Source of the DNA: a virus
Reading direction: 5' to 3' (one strand)
IMG/VR virus record: IMGVR_UViG_3300033273_000309
Location: 1-54,904 of that record
Length of the DNA stretch: 54,904 nucleotides
How positions within the stretch are numbered: the first letter of the stretch is position 1; each line of letters begins with the position of its first letter. Below, in pieces: positions 1-5,339 of this stretch. The notes beneath the pieces were generated by a model that saw only the letters and a list, made by a program, of their open reading frames with translations, did not search any database and was not told the origin of the DNA. A program made the position numbers and the translations under genes.

Positions 1-228
1 GTTTCTTATGTCTACCTTCACGGTCATAAGATTGCTGAAGTCGGTGAAAGTTTCGTGACTTTGTATGATGGTGGTTGGCAGACTGCTACCACTAAGTCCC
101 GTCTGAACGCTGTACTTTCTGAGAACGGATTGCCTGGTGAGAGTGTATTCCAGAAGAATTATGAGTGGTTCGTTCGTTTAAGCGATGGTACGACGATTCC
201 GTTCTTCTCGGGTATGCGTCTCAACTGA
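1..228 (+). CDS. Small conserved phage protein, 5' end missing
   Basis: Frame 1 is open from the first base to a TGA at 226-228, giving 75 residues of a protein whose start lies outside the window. It begins VSYVYLHGHKIAEVGES, contains DGGWQTATTKSRLNAVL and ends FFSGMRLN. The sequence looks like a small compact beta/alpha protein with no signal peptide or membrane segment. Short proteins with the same 'GGW.TATTK.R.N' core are common hypothetical proteins in T4-like cyanophages; that family link is from memory and the function is unknown. Codon use is less AT-biased than in the genes after position 825, so this may belong to the neighbouring non-structural gene block. Confidence 0.75.
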   Translation, partial: VSYVYLHGHKIAEVGESFVTLYDGGWQTATTKSRLNAVLSENGLPGESVFQKNYEWFVRLSDGTTIPFFSGMRLN

Positions 229-278
229 CAATCTTCTCTCATTCGTTTACTCTAACTCTCCGTCCATTCTTGACACTC

Positions 279-470
279 ATGACTGAAATCAACGTTGCAA
301 CCGCTAGCAAACTCGATCTGATGATTGCTGACACTCAAGGGAAGATTAAGTACACTGTGCTACCCACTCGCAAACCCCGTAAATCGCTGCTCGTTCTCAG
401 TCAAACTAAGGGTCTCCGCACTAACACTAATCGCCAGGGTCAGAGCACTCCTCAAGCATCAATCGTCTGA
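279..470 (+). CDS. Small basic hypothetical protein (63 aa)
   Basis: The ATG at 279 opens a 63-residue frame ending in TGA at 468-470. The same frame is open back to 165, but 165-228 overlaps the preceding gene, so the internal ATG is preferred. No clear Shine-Dalgarno sequence precedes it. The product (MTEINVATASKLDLMIAD...) has an acidic or neutral N-terminal half and a basic, Ser/Thr/Gln-rich C-terminal half (RKPRKSLLVLS, then TNTNRQGQSTPQ). Codon choice matches the preceding gene, which favours real coding. I recognise no domain. It could be a small nucleic-acid-binding protein, but that rests only on charge. Confidence 0.5.
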   Translation: MTEINVATASKLDLMIADTQGKIKYTVLPTRKPRKSLLVLSQTKGLRTNTNRQGQSTPQASIV

Positions 471-475
471 GGTAG

Positions 476-504
476 TTGACAGAAACCCTCCGAGAGTTTA
501 TAAT
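476..504 (+). promoter_or_regulatory. Consensus sigma70 promoter
   Basis: TTGACA (476-481) and TATAAT (499-504) are both perfect consensus hexamers separated by the optimal 17 bases. Transcription would start near 510-512, at or just before GGAGGGT. Host-type sigma70 promoters drive early genes in T4-like phages, so this suggests early transcription into the region before the 405-aa gene. Confidence 0.8.
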
Positions 505-517
505 ACTTTTGGAGGGT
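485..517 (+). repeat. Inverted repeat overlapping the sigma70 promoter
   Basis: ACCCTCC (485-491) is repeated inverted as GGAGGGT (511-517). The two arms lie 19 bases apart. The left arm lies between -35 and -10 and the right arm at the expected start point. Centre-to-centre spacing is 26 bases, a little over two helical turns. This geometry resembles a repressor operator. The loop is too long for a good intrinsic terminator. Confidence 0.5.
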
Positions 518-706
518 ACTTTTCATTAGTAGTATACTTATGTCCGCCACGAACACGACAACGAACACGAAGACCTTATGAGCAGCTAACTCTCGGGCAG
601 TTTGAGCAGTTAACGTCGCGGTCTTATGTGTAGCGGTGGGGCGCGGTGCGATTAAAAAAACGCTAACTTCCCTAATCTATAACGAACCCAATAAGCGCTC
701 GAAATA

Positions 707-729
707 TTCAACGCATTTTCAACGCATTT
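707..729 (+). repeat. Two tandem TTCAACGCATTT copies
   Basis: A 12-mer occurs at 707-718 and again at 718-729, a period of 11 bases (about one helical turn). It sits directly upstream of the first AAAATTTTTTTCGTGGCCA repeat. Confidence 0.6.
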
Positions 730-730
730 C

Positions 731-796
731 AAAATTTTTTTCGTGGCCAGAATCACCTATAAGGTTTAATAGGTATGAAAATTTTTTTCGTGGCCA
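731..796 (+). repeat. 19-base direct repeat, two copies
   Basis: AAAATTTTTTTCGTGGCCA occurs exactly at 731-749 and 778-796, 47 bases apart. The second copy abuts the late-promoter motif at 795-802. The A/T tract followed by CGTGGCCA could be a bent-DNA or protein-binding element. The T-tracts are not preceded by a strong hairpin, so I do not call them terminators. Confidence 0.6.
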
Positions 797-802
797 TAAA
801 TA
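795..802 (+). promoter_or_regulatory. T4-type late promoter motif
   Basis: CATAAATA matches the T4/cyanophage late -10 element and ends 22 bases before the ATG at 825. An AGGAAG ribosome site (809-814) lies between the motif and the start codon. Confidence 0.7.
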
Positions 803-824
803 CCGCCAAGGAAGATGAATAACA

Positions 825-2042
825 ATGGAAGTAAAGACTTTATCATCATTTCGTAGTGGCGGAATACCATTTAACAATACCTTAGAACATTTCTTTGATA
901 ACTACACTACTAATGAAGAAGTAGAATGTTATCAATTACTTTTCTGTCCTTATGGAGATGGTTCTTCCTTTGAGGATTTAAACAATATTGAATTTCAGAG
1001 CAAAATAGTTATTTTAAATATTGCAGATAATATTATCGATGCATGGGATAACTTTGACATTGCAACTTTAACAGAGTTTTGCAATAATCATCCTGAACAA
1101 AATTTCATTATTTTTTCTTGGAATATAGGTTTTTGGAGACAGTTTGATCTACCTAACCTGTATATGGATACGATATTAACTTCAACGTTATCCGAAAAGT
1201 TAAAACCTTGTAAGAAAAAAGAGATATCAAATAGATGGTTATGTTTAAATTCGGATACTAAACTGCATAAGGTTATGTCCGTATCTTATTTGTTATCTAA
1301 GAGTTATAATTATCTTGGCGATATTAGTTTTAATTTAGATGCACCTGCATTAGTTGGTCCCAAGGATTATAAACGGATAACACCAATACCTGATCATTTA
1401 AAGGAAAGTTTTAATGCAGGGTATAAACTGTTTAAGGATAGAGATTTTGAGTTATTGAATATAAGTGACTTCGATAAAGATACTGATACGGTAGGTAGTA
1501 ATTATAATACTAAGTTAATGCCTACTATGGAAAAAGTCGGCGTTGAGATTATAAACGGTACGATGTTTTTTGAAAATACGCCGGGCTTTTCTGAAAAGGA
1601 ATGTCAAAACTTTTTTGCTAAGAACTTTCCAATCTATATTAATGGAGTTGGAATTGTGCGAGAGATAAAAGAGTTTTTTAGTGGTATCGATTTATTTGAC
1701 GATATCATCGATCACAGTTATGATGGAATTGAAGATCATTTCGAAAGAATGGCTGCAGCAATTGATAGGAATGAACGTCTGTTAGATGGTTCTATGAATA
1801 TTCAAGAGTTGTGGTTAGATAATCAAAAACGATTTGATTCTAATGCTGAGTTGATTGCTGATATGATGCATAATGAAACAACTCAAAATAGGATAAATGC
1901 TGATAAGATTAAACGAGCTTTATCTCATTTCAATATATCAGTCAAACAAAAATCTAAATCATTACCAAAATTAAATTCAAAACCTAAACCTAAAAGAACT
2001 CGAAAACCAAGAAAACCTAAGGTAACACAAGAGTCTGAATAA
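825..2042 (+). CDS. Conserved phage protein, possibly glycosyltransferase-related (405 aa)
   Basis: A 405-residue AT-rich gene preceded by a late-promoter motif and AGGAAG ten bases from the ATG. The N-terminal ~200 residues alternate short hydrophobic strands (KIVILNIADNI, NFIIFSWNIGFW) with polar stretches, as in an alpha/beta fold. Residues ~245-310 (NGTMFFENTPGFSEKECQNF, then FPIYINGVGIVREIKEF and IDHSYDG) resemble the C-terminal region of a large family of phage and giant-virus hypothetical proteins. In those, a 'TEKT.KP....PF...G.PG....LR..GF..F....DESYD' pattern recalls GT-B or GT10 glycosyltransferases. The E of that pattern is kept but the basic residues are not, so catalysis is doubtful. 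The last ~35 residues are Lys/Pro-rich (KPKRTRKPRKPK). Its place beside a second glycosyltransferase-like gene fits virion or capsid glycosylation, but that is inference. Confidence 0.55.
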   Translation: MEVKTLSSFRSGGIPFNNTLEHFFDNYTTNEEVECYQLLFCPYGDGSSFEDLNNIEFQSKIVILNIADNIIDAWDNFDIATLTEFCNNHPEQNFIIFSWNIGFWRQFDLPNLYMDTILTSTLSEKLKPCKKKEISNRWLCLNSDTKLHKVMSVSYLLSKSYNYLGDISFNLDAPALVGPKDYKRITPIPDHLKESFNAGYKLFKDRDFELLNISDFDKDTDTVGSNYNTKLMPTMEKVGVEIINGTMFFENTPGFSEKECQNFFAKNFPIYINGVGIVREIKEFFSGIDLFDDIIDHSYDGIEDHFERMAAAIDRNERLLDGSMNIQELWLDNQKRFDSNAELIADMMHNETTQNRINADKIKRALSHFNISVKQKSKSLPKLNSKPKPKRTRKPRKPKVTQESE

Positions 2043-2087
2043 TCAAAACTCATATATAATTTTTGAACATGATGGGATTTAAAATAA

Positions 2088-2237
2088 ATGCAACTCAAGT
2101 TTGATTATCAAGAAAAAGATTTATTAATCGATTGTCTTCAATATCGTTTATATACAGATAAGATCTTGGTTATCAATGATTCTCTCAGAAATGAGATAGA
2201 GGATTTATTGATAAAGGTCGAAGAAGAATGTATCTGA
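2088..2237 (+). CDS. Small acidic hypothetical protein (49 aa)
   Basis: ATG at 2088 to TGA at 2235-2237, 49 residues: begins MQLKFDYQEKDLLIDCLQYR and ends LLIKVEEECI. A weak GGGA lies about 10 bases upstream. The pattern is two amphipathic helices. Small proteins with the same 'EKDLLIDCLQYRL...IEDLL.KIE' layout occur widely in T4-like cyanophages, with no known function. It is too short to be picked up by a 60-aa cutoff, but it fits neatly between the flanking genes and has good helix-type composition. Confidence 0.6.
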   Translation: MQLKFDYQEKDLLIDCLQYRLYTDKILVINDSLRNEIEDLLIKVEEECI

Positions 2238-2244
2238 ATATTGT

Positions 2245-2251
2245 CTAAATA
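2245..2251 (+). promoter_or_regulatory. Late-promoter-like motif
   Basis: CTAAATA, a variant of the late -10 motif, followed by CCCC. It lies 63 bases upstream of the glycosyltransferase start at 2315, farther than the other examples in this window, so the match is less certain. Confidence 0.4.
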
Positions 2252-2314
2252 CCCCAGAACCATTGCATGATTTGATTTGTGGTGGTAGAATAGTAATGTA
2301 GCAATTCTAATTTT

Positions 2315-3067
2315 ATGTCTAAAGGATTTACAATTAAAGCAAACGCACCCACCCCTAAAAAGAACACGGAAGAGTTTGATCTTCAAGCTGCAAAAGAGAT
2401 GGTACGAGGTAAGTCAATCGTCTTTTGTATGCCTGGTCGTGGGTGTTCTTATACTTTTTTGAAGAACTTTGTTCAGTTGTGTTTTGACCTTGTTCAAAAT
2501 GGTGCTGCAATTCAGATTTCTCAAGATTATAGTTCTATGGTGAACTTTGCACGTTGCAAGTGTCTTGGTGCAAATGTTCTTCGTGGACCAAAACAAATTC
2601 CCTGGGATGGTAAACTCAAGTATGATTACCAACTCTGGATCGATAATGATATTGTCTTCAGTACCGAAGCTTTCTATCGTCTGGTTGCAATGGACAAAGA
2701 TATTGCAGCTGGTTGGTATATGACCGAAGATGGTCGCACCACGTCTGTTGCACACTGGTTGGAAGAAGATGACTTCAAGAACAACGGTGGTGTCATGAAC
2801 CATGAAACTGGTGAGACGATGCAGAAACGTCGTAAGCCTTTTACTGTTGACTACACTGGTTTCGGTTGGGTTCTGATTAAGAAGGGTGTCTTCGAAGCTC
2901 TCACTTATCCTTGGTTTGCTCCTCAGATGCAAGTCTTTGATTCTGGTGAAGTTCAAGACATGTGTGGTGAAGACGTATCATTCTGTCTTGATGCTAAGAA
3001 GGAAGGTTTTGAGATCTGGTGTGATCCAAAGATTCGTGTTGGACACGAGAAGACTCGCGTGATCTGA
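2315..3067 (+). CDS. Putative GT-A-fold glycosyltransferase (250 aa)
   Basis: A 250-residue soluble protein. After an N-terminal ~25 residues comes a Rossmann-type start (KSIVFCMPGRGCSYTFLKNF), then residues ~105-115 read YQLWIDNDIVF. IDND is a DxD-like metal/nucleotide-sugar site of the kind seen in GT2-type enzymes. Near the C-terminus MCGEDVSFC and GFEIWCDPKIRVGHE correspond to the 'ED..fc.r....G..i..dp...v.H' region of GT-A enzymes, with the final His before the end. Closely similar proteins are conserved in cyanophages. Expected role: sugar transfer to a virion or host target. The real substrate is not visible. The start has a poor ribosome site; MSKGFTIKANAP is kept because it matches the remembered family start. 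Fairly confident of family, unsure of function. Confidence 0.75.
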   Translation: MSKGFTIKANAPTPKKNTEEFDLQAAKEMVRGKSIVFCMPGRGCSYTFLKNFVQLCFDLVQNGAAIQISQDYSSMVNFARCKCLGANVLRGPKQIPWDGKLKYDYQLWIDNDIVFSTEAFYRLVAMDKDIAAGWYMTEDGRTTSVAHWLEEDDFKNNGGVMNHETGETMQKRRKPFTVDYTGFGWVLIKKGVFEALTYPWFAPQMQVFDSGEVQDMCGEDVSFCLDAKKEGFEIWCDPKIRVGHEKTRVI

Positions 3068-3096
3068 TGGGGGTCTTCTGATCCCTTCTAGGACTG

Positions 3097-3129
3097 TTTC
3101 GGCACGTTTTAAGTGCCAATTTCGGCGCG
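3097..3129 (+). repeat. Hairpin and imperfect direct repeat
   Basis: TTTCGGCACG (3097-3106) recurs as TTTCGGCGCG (3120-3129). Between them GGCAC (3101-3105) and GTGCC (3113-3117) can form a short hairpin. No T-tract follows directly, so this is not a convincing intrinsic terminator. It may be an RNA element in the 96-base gap before the membrane-protein gene. Confidence 0.35.
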
Positions 3130-3163
3130 AAAAAAACAACCATTAATTATGAGGTACTAAAAA

Positions 3164-3610
3164 ATGACTAGATCAATCTACAAGGATAGTAAAAAAAGAA
3201 CATTTGTAAAAGCACTATCCTACAGAACTTGTGTTGCAATCGGTATTTTCCTTGCAGCACTTGCTATGAATTACACTGCTGGGTTTGGAATTACCTTTGT
3301 GATTCTTTCCTACACTCTTGGATTCGGATCTTTCTGGATTCAAGAGAGAGTTTGGAACCTAGTAAACTGGCAAAGGATCAATAAGAGTGATACAAAGGTC
3401 AGATCTATTGCAAAAACACTCACTTGGCGACTTTGGTCAATGTTTGTTCTGTTTTGTGTCGGTCTTTTCCTTGGTTTGAGTTCAAAACATGCACTAGAGT
3501 GGACAATTGTCACTAATGTCCTGTTCTTTGTTATCTGTTACACCCACGAACGCTTGTGGAATTTGATTAATTGGGGTAAAATCCTAAAACAACCCGCTAT
3601 GGAGGCTTGA
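3164..3610 (+). CDS. Membrane protein with two tandem DUF2061 domains (148 aa)
   Basis: 148 residues with four predicted membrane segments in two repeated units. Unit 1 (about 10-72) reads KRTFVKALSYRTCVAIG, then a second hydrophobic segment, then ERVWNLVNW. Unit 2 (about 80-142) reads RSIAKTLTWRLWSMFV, another hydrophobic segment, and ERLWNLINWG. The 'K..s.R......(H/Q)ER.WN.i.WG' signature is that of DUF2061, a small integral membrane domain usually found as a single copy. The ATG has a good GAGGT site at 3151-3155. The 49-aa basic gene starts two bases after this stop, so the two are probably co-translated. Function unknown; the inner membrane of the host is the expected location. Confidence 0.8.
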   Translation: MTRSIYKDSKKRTFVKALSYRTCVAIGIFLAALAMNYTAGFGITFVILSYTLGFGSFWIQERVWNLVNWQRINKSDTKVRSIAKTLTWRLWSMFVLFCVGLFLGLSSKHALEWTIVTNVLFFVICYTHERLWNLINWGKILKQPAMEA

Positions 3611-3612
3611 AA

Positions 3613-3762
3613 ATGGCAGTAAAATCTAAAACTGGTATCAACAAAAGTGGTTATACCTCTGGAACTCCGAAAAAAACTCGACAGGGTTCTGGAAATGGTA
3701 CAAAATACGCTGCTTCTTCTCGAAATAATGCAAAAAAGCCGTATCGTGGTCAGGGGCGATAA
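3613..3762 (+). CDS. Small basic Gly/Lys/Ser-rich protein (49 aa)
   Basis: ATG at 3613 to TAA at 3760-3762. The 49 residues begin MAVKSKTGINKSG and end KKPYRGQGR, with about 12 Lys/Arg, many Gly/Ser/Asn and almost no hydrophobic residues, so it is probably disordered. GGAGG at 3601-3605, inside the end of the upstream gene, serves as its ribosome site with near-ideal spacing. A similar small basic protein is common in marine T4-like cyanophages. It may bind nucleic acid or a virion surface; this is inferred from charge alone. Confidence 0.7.
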   Translation: MAVKSKTGINKSGYTSGTPKKTRQGSGNGTKYAASSRNNAKKPYRGQGR

Positions 3763-3765
3763 ATA
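3758..3765 (+). promoter_or_regulatory. Late promoter motif over a stop codon
   Basis: GATAAATA includes the TAA stop (3760-3762) of the preceding gene and lies 23 bases upstream of the next ATG at 3789. Confidence 0.65.
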
Positions 3766-3788
3766 ATTATAAGTTAATTTTTAAGAAA

Positions 3789-3944
3789 ATGTCAGAAGCA
3801 ACCCCAAAAGTAGGACCATCAGCAGCTGATGCACCAGCAGAAGCACCAAAAGACGCTCAAGTTTTTGGTTATGATGTTGCAGCTAACGCAAAAACTGCTG
3901 CTCCAAGGAAGGCAAACCCCGCTTCTCCTTTAGCTGCAGGTTGA
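3789..3944 (+). CDS. Small Ala/Pro-rich protein (51 aa)
   Basis: ATG at 3789 to TGA at 3942-3944, 51 residues. The N-terminal half is Ala/Pro/acidic (GPSAADAPAEAPKDAQ), followed by VFGYDVAANAKTAA and a short basic stretch (PRKANPASPLAAG). The low-complexity composition suggests a disordered linker-like protein. The next gene starts two bases after its stop, and a late-promoter motif precedes it, so it seems to be the first gene of a late unit running into the small genes ahead of gp25. Function unknown. Confidence 0.6.
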   Translation: MSEATPKVGPSAADAPAEAPKDAQVFGYDVAANAKTAAPRKANPASPLAAG

Positions 3945-3945
3945 T

Positions 3946-4413
3946 ATGAGTGAAAAGGAAGCGTATATTCATGAATGGATACGACAAGTTTCCAAGGAAA
4001 GACCCGAATTGGGTGGATTCGCGGTCTGTCCTTACGCTTCCAACTCAAATACTTTAATTGTAGAAACAACAATCGATGGCATTGTACCTAAATCTGGGTA
4101 TGATGTCATCGTTTTTATTATTGAAGATTTTTGGAGACCCAATCAAGTTGAAAAATGGGTGAATTTTTACAATAAAAAGTACCCATATTATAAATTTTTT
4201 GATGATGTCTCAACAAGAGACACTTTTATAAACGAAGTGAAGACAAATAATGACCATTACAACTTAATTTTGTGTCAATCTAAGAAAAAATTAAGTTCTT
4301 TTAGGAAAAAATTGTCTGAAACTAACTATTATAGTTACTGGACAGAAGAATATCTTGAAGAAGTCTTAGGTAAAGATGTTAAATATATAAAAAAGGAAAC
4401 CGAAGAAGAGTAA
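3946..4413 (+). CDS. Conserved hypothetical protein (155 aa)
   Basis: 155 residues starting one base after the upstream TGA (TGAtATG) and ending in a TAATG overlap with the next gene, so it is part of a tightly coupled cluster. The N-terminus, YIHEWIRQVS...GGFAVCPYA, is reminiscent of the 'W......lnLCPFA' start of DUF1415 proteins, though the rest does not clearly follow that family. A hydrophobic strand (YDVIVFIIEDFW) is followed by aromatic-rich, Lys-rich helical stretches and an acidic tail. No membrane segments. It lies upstream of the baseplate genes and is probably expressed late. Function unknown. Confidence 0.75.
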   Translation: MSEKEAYIHEWIRQVSKERPELGGFAVCPYASNSNTLIVETTIDGIVPKSGYDVIVFIIEDFWRPNQVEKWVNFYNKKYPYYKFFDDVSTRDTFINEVKTNNDHYNLILCQSKKKLSSFRKKLSETNYYSYWTEEYLEEVLGKDVKYIKKETEEE

Positions 4414-4616
4414 TGGAAGAATTTGATCTACCGCAAAGACCAAATACGTCAAAAAGTGATGACGCTGTAAAAGGATCAGACGGAATTGGCACAAAATATC
4501 TTTCTGACCATGAAAAAGCTATGTTAGAAGTAGCACAACAGTACTTGCCACCGCAAATGAGGTCTTTTGCAATGCAAGATATGGTAAAAAACTTAAAAAA
4601 AGAGGATAATCGTTGA
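4413..4616 (+). CDS. Small hypothetical protein (67 aa)
   Basis: Start ATG overlaps the previous stop (TAATG at 4411-4415), implying translational coupling. The 67 residues have a polar N-terminal third (QRPNTSKSDDAVKGSDG) and a helical C-terminal half (SDHEKAMLEVAQQYLPPQM, then MQDMVKNLKKED). The gene is conserved in position in T4-like cyanophages as far as I recall, with no assigned role. Confidence 0.65.
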   Translation: MEEFDLPQRPNTSKSDDAVKGSDGIGTKYLSDHEKAMLEVAQQYLPPQMRSFAMQDMVKNLKKEDNR

Positions 4617-4661
4617 CATCTCGGGATAGCAACCCCGTAAAAAGTTCTGATTTTTACAATC

Positions 4662-4666
4662 AGGAG
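4662..4666 (+). promoter_or_regulatory. Ribosome binding site deciding the start at 4673
   Basis: AGGAG lies six bases before the ATG at 4673. It favours this start over an in-frame TTG at 4613 that overlaps the preceding stop. Confidence 0.7.
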
Positions 4667-4672
4667 CTAAAA

Positions 4673-4900
4673 ATGTCAGTCAATCCAATACCAGATCAGG
4701 GTCAAGACTTTATTGACTCTGGAATGACCCTTATTACTGATCCAAAGTCAGATAAGTATCTCAATATGCTAAGGGAAGTCACTCATGATCACATCAATGA
4801 TCTAAAAAGACAGACCAAATTGCATGAAAAAATTCGCAATGATGAAGACTATGATGATTGGGAATATGGTACTGAACCTACATATGGAAAAAAGTGGTGA
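4673..4900 (+). CDS. Small acidic hypothetical protein (75 aa)
   Basis: 75 residues from an ATG with a strong, well-spaced AGGAG site, ending in TGA at 4898-4900. The frame is open upstream to a TTG at 4613, which would give 95 residues and a TTGA overlap with the previous gene. That longer form is possible, but the ribosome site argues for the shorter one. The product has a helical middle (KYLNMLREVTHDHINDLKRQ) and an acidic, aromatic C-terminus (DEDYDDWEYGTEPTYGKKW). It is the last small gene before gp25. Function unknown. Confidence 0.7.
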   Translation: MSVNPIPDQGQDFIDSGMTLITDPKSDKYLNMLREVTHDHINDLKRQTKLHEKIRNDEDYDDWEYGTEPTYGKKW

Positions 4901-4917
4901 AAATGTCTTATACATAT

Positions 4918-4925
4918 AATAAATA
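4918..4925 (+). promoter_or_regulatory. Late promoter motif upstream of gp25
   Basis: AATAAATA ends 15 bases before the gp25 ATG at 4941. It probably starts the baseplate transcript covering gp25, gp6 and the giant gene. Confidence 0.65.
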
Positions 4926-4940
4926 CCCTTAGTTTGAGTA

Positions 4941-5339
4941 ATGCTTAGGATTTCTCGCAAATTTAAAGATATTAGTCTCTCCTTTGTGAGGAATCCTGTA
5001 ACTAATGATATTCTTGCAATAACTGATGCTGATGCCATTAAAAAATCTGTCATCAATCTAGTTAGAACTAGAACTGGAGAGAGATTTTATAATAGTTTGT
5101 TGGGATCTCAAGTAGAAGATTCCATGTTTGAGTTGCAAAGTCAAGAAATTGCAATCAATTTAGAACTTGACATCAAAACACTATTATCAAATTATGAACC
5201 TAGAATCTCGGTGCAGACAGTTCAAGTAACTTATCCTGAAGATTCTAATGATTTGAATATAAGAATTTCATACAACATAATAGGAATTTCTATTCCTGCT
5301 CAAACTGTAGAATTCATACTCCAACCAACTAGAGTCTAA
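4941..5339 (+). CDS. gp25: Baseplate wedge protein gp25
   Basis: 132 residues, the same length as T4 gp25. The GPW/gp25 family core is visible: NPVTNDILAITDADAIKKS, then VRTRTGERFYNSLLGSQVED, which corresponds to the 'l.t..GeR.f.p.fG..l..llFe' signature. In T4 and in type VI secretion systems (TssE) this protein sits at the inner baseplate, where it nucleates sheath assembly together with gp6 and gp53. The stop overlaps the gp6 start (TAATG at 5337-5341), so wedge proteins 25 and 6 are translationally coupled. Confidence 0.9.
   Translation: MLRISRKFKDISLSFVRNPVTNDILAITDADAIKKSVINLVRTRTGERFYNSLLGSQVEDSMFELQSQEIAINLELDIKTLLSNYEPRISVQTVQVTYPEDSNDLNIRISYNIIGISIPAQTVEFILQPTRV

Larger units (their letters stand above)
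471..824 (+). other. Gene-free regulatory region
   Basis: These 354 bases hold no convincing gene. They contain a consensus sigma70 promoter (476-504) with an overlapping palindrome, and a short inverted repeat AAGACC (570-575) / GGTCTT (620-625). That inverted repeat encloses two near-identical 11-mers, GAGCAGCTAAC (580-590) and GAGCAGTTAAC (604-614). Two overlapping TTCAACGCATTT copies lie at 707-729, and a 19-base direct repeat at 731-749 and 778-796 runs into a late-promoter motif at 795-802. RNA made from the sigma70 promoter would have a leader of roughly 310 bases before the next gene, so a structured leader or small RNA is possible. Confidence 0.6.

Noticed and set aside
485-522. Palindrome ACCCTCC/GGAGGGT as a terminator for the upstream small gene
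   Set aside because: The loop is 19 bases, no T-tract follows directly, and the stem contains the -10 of a perfect promoter; operator is a better reading.
540-581. 13-codon ORF (MSATNTTTNTKTL) after the consensus promoter
   Set aside because: Considered as a leader peptide, but the only purine-rich site is more than 20 bases upstream and such a short frame is expected by chance.
636-818. 60-codon frame in the leader of the 405-aa gene
   Set aside because: Starts at GTG without a ribosome site and runs through both copies of the 19-base direct repeat; composition looks non-coding.
2414-2956. 180-codon minus-strand frame opposite the glycosyltransferase
   Set aside because: Entirely antisense to a gene with clear family motifs; the composition is not protein-like.
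3101-3117. GGCAC/GTGCC hairpin as an intrinsic terminator after the glycosyltransferase
   Set aside because: Only five base pairs and no following T run; kept only as a possible RNA element.
4613-4672. N-terminal extension of the 75-aa protein from a TTG start
   Set aside because: The TTGA overlap is possible, but AGGAG six bases before the ATG at 4673 makes the shorter form more likely.
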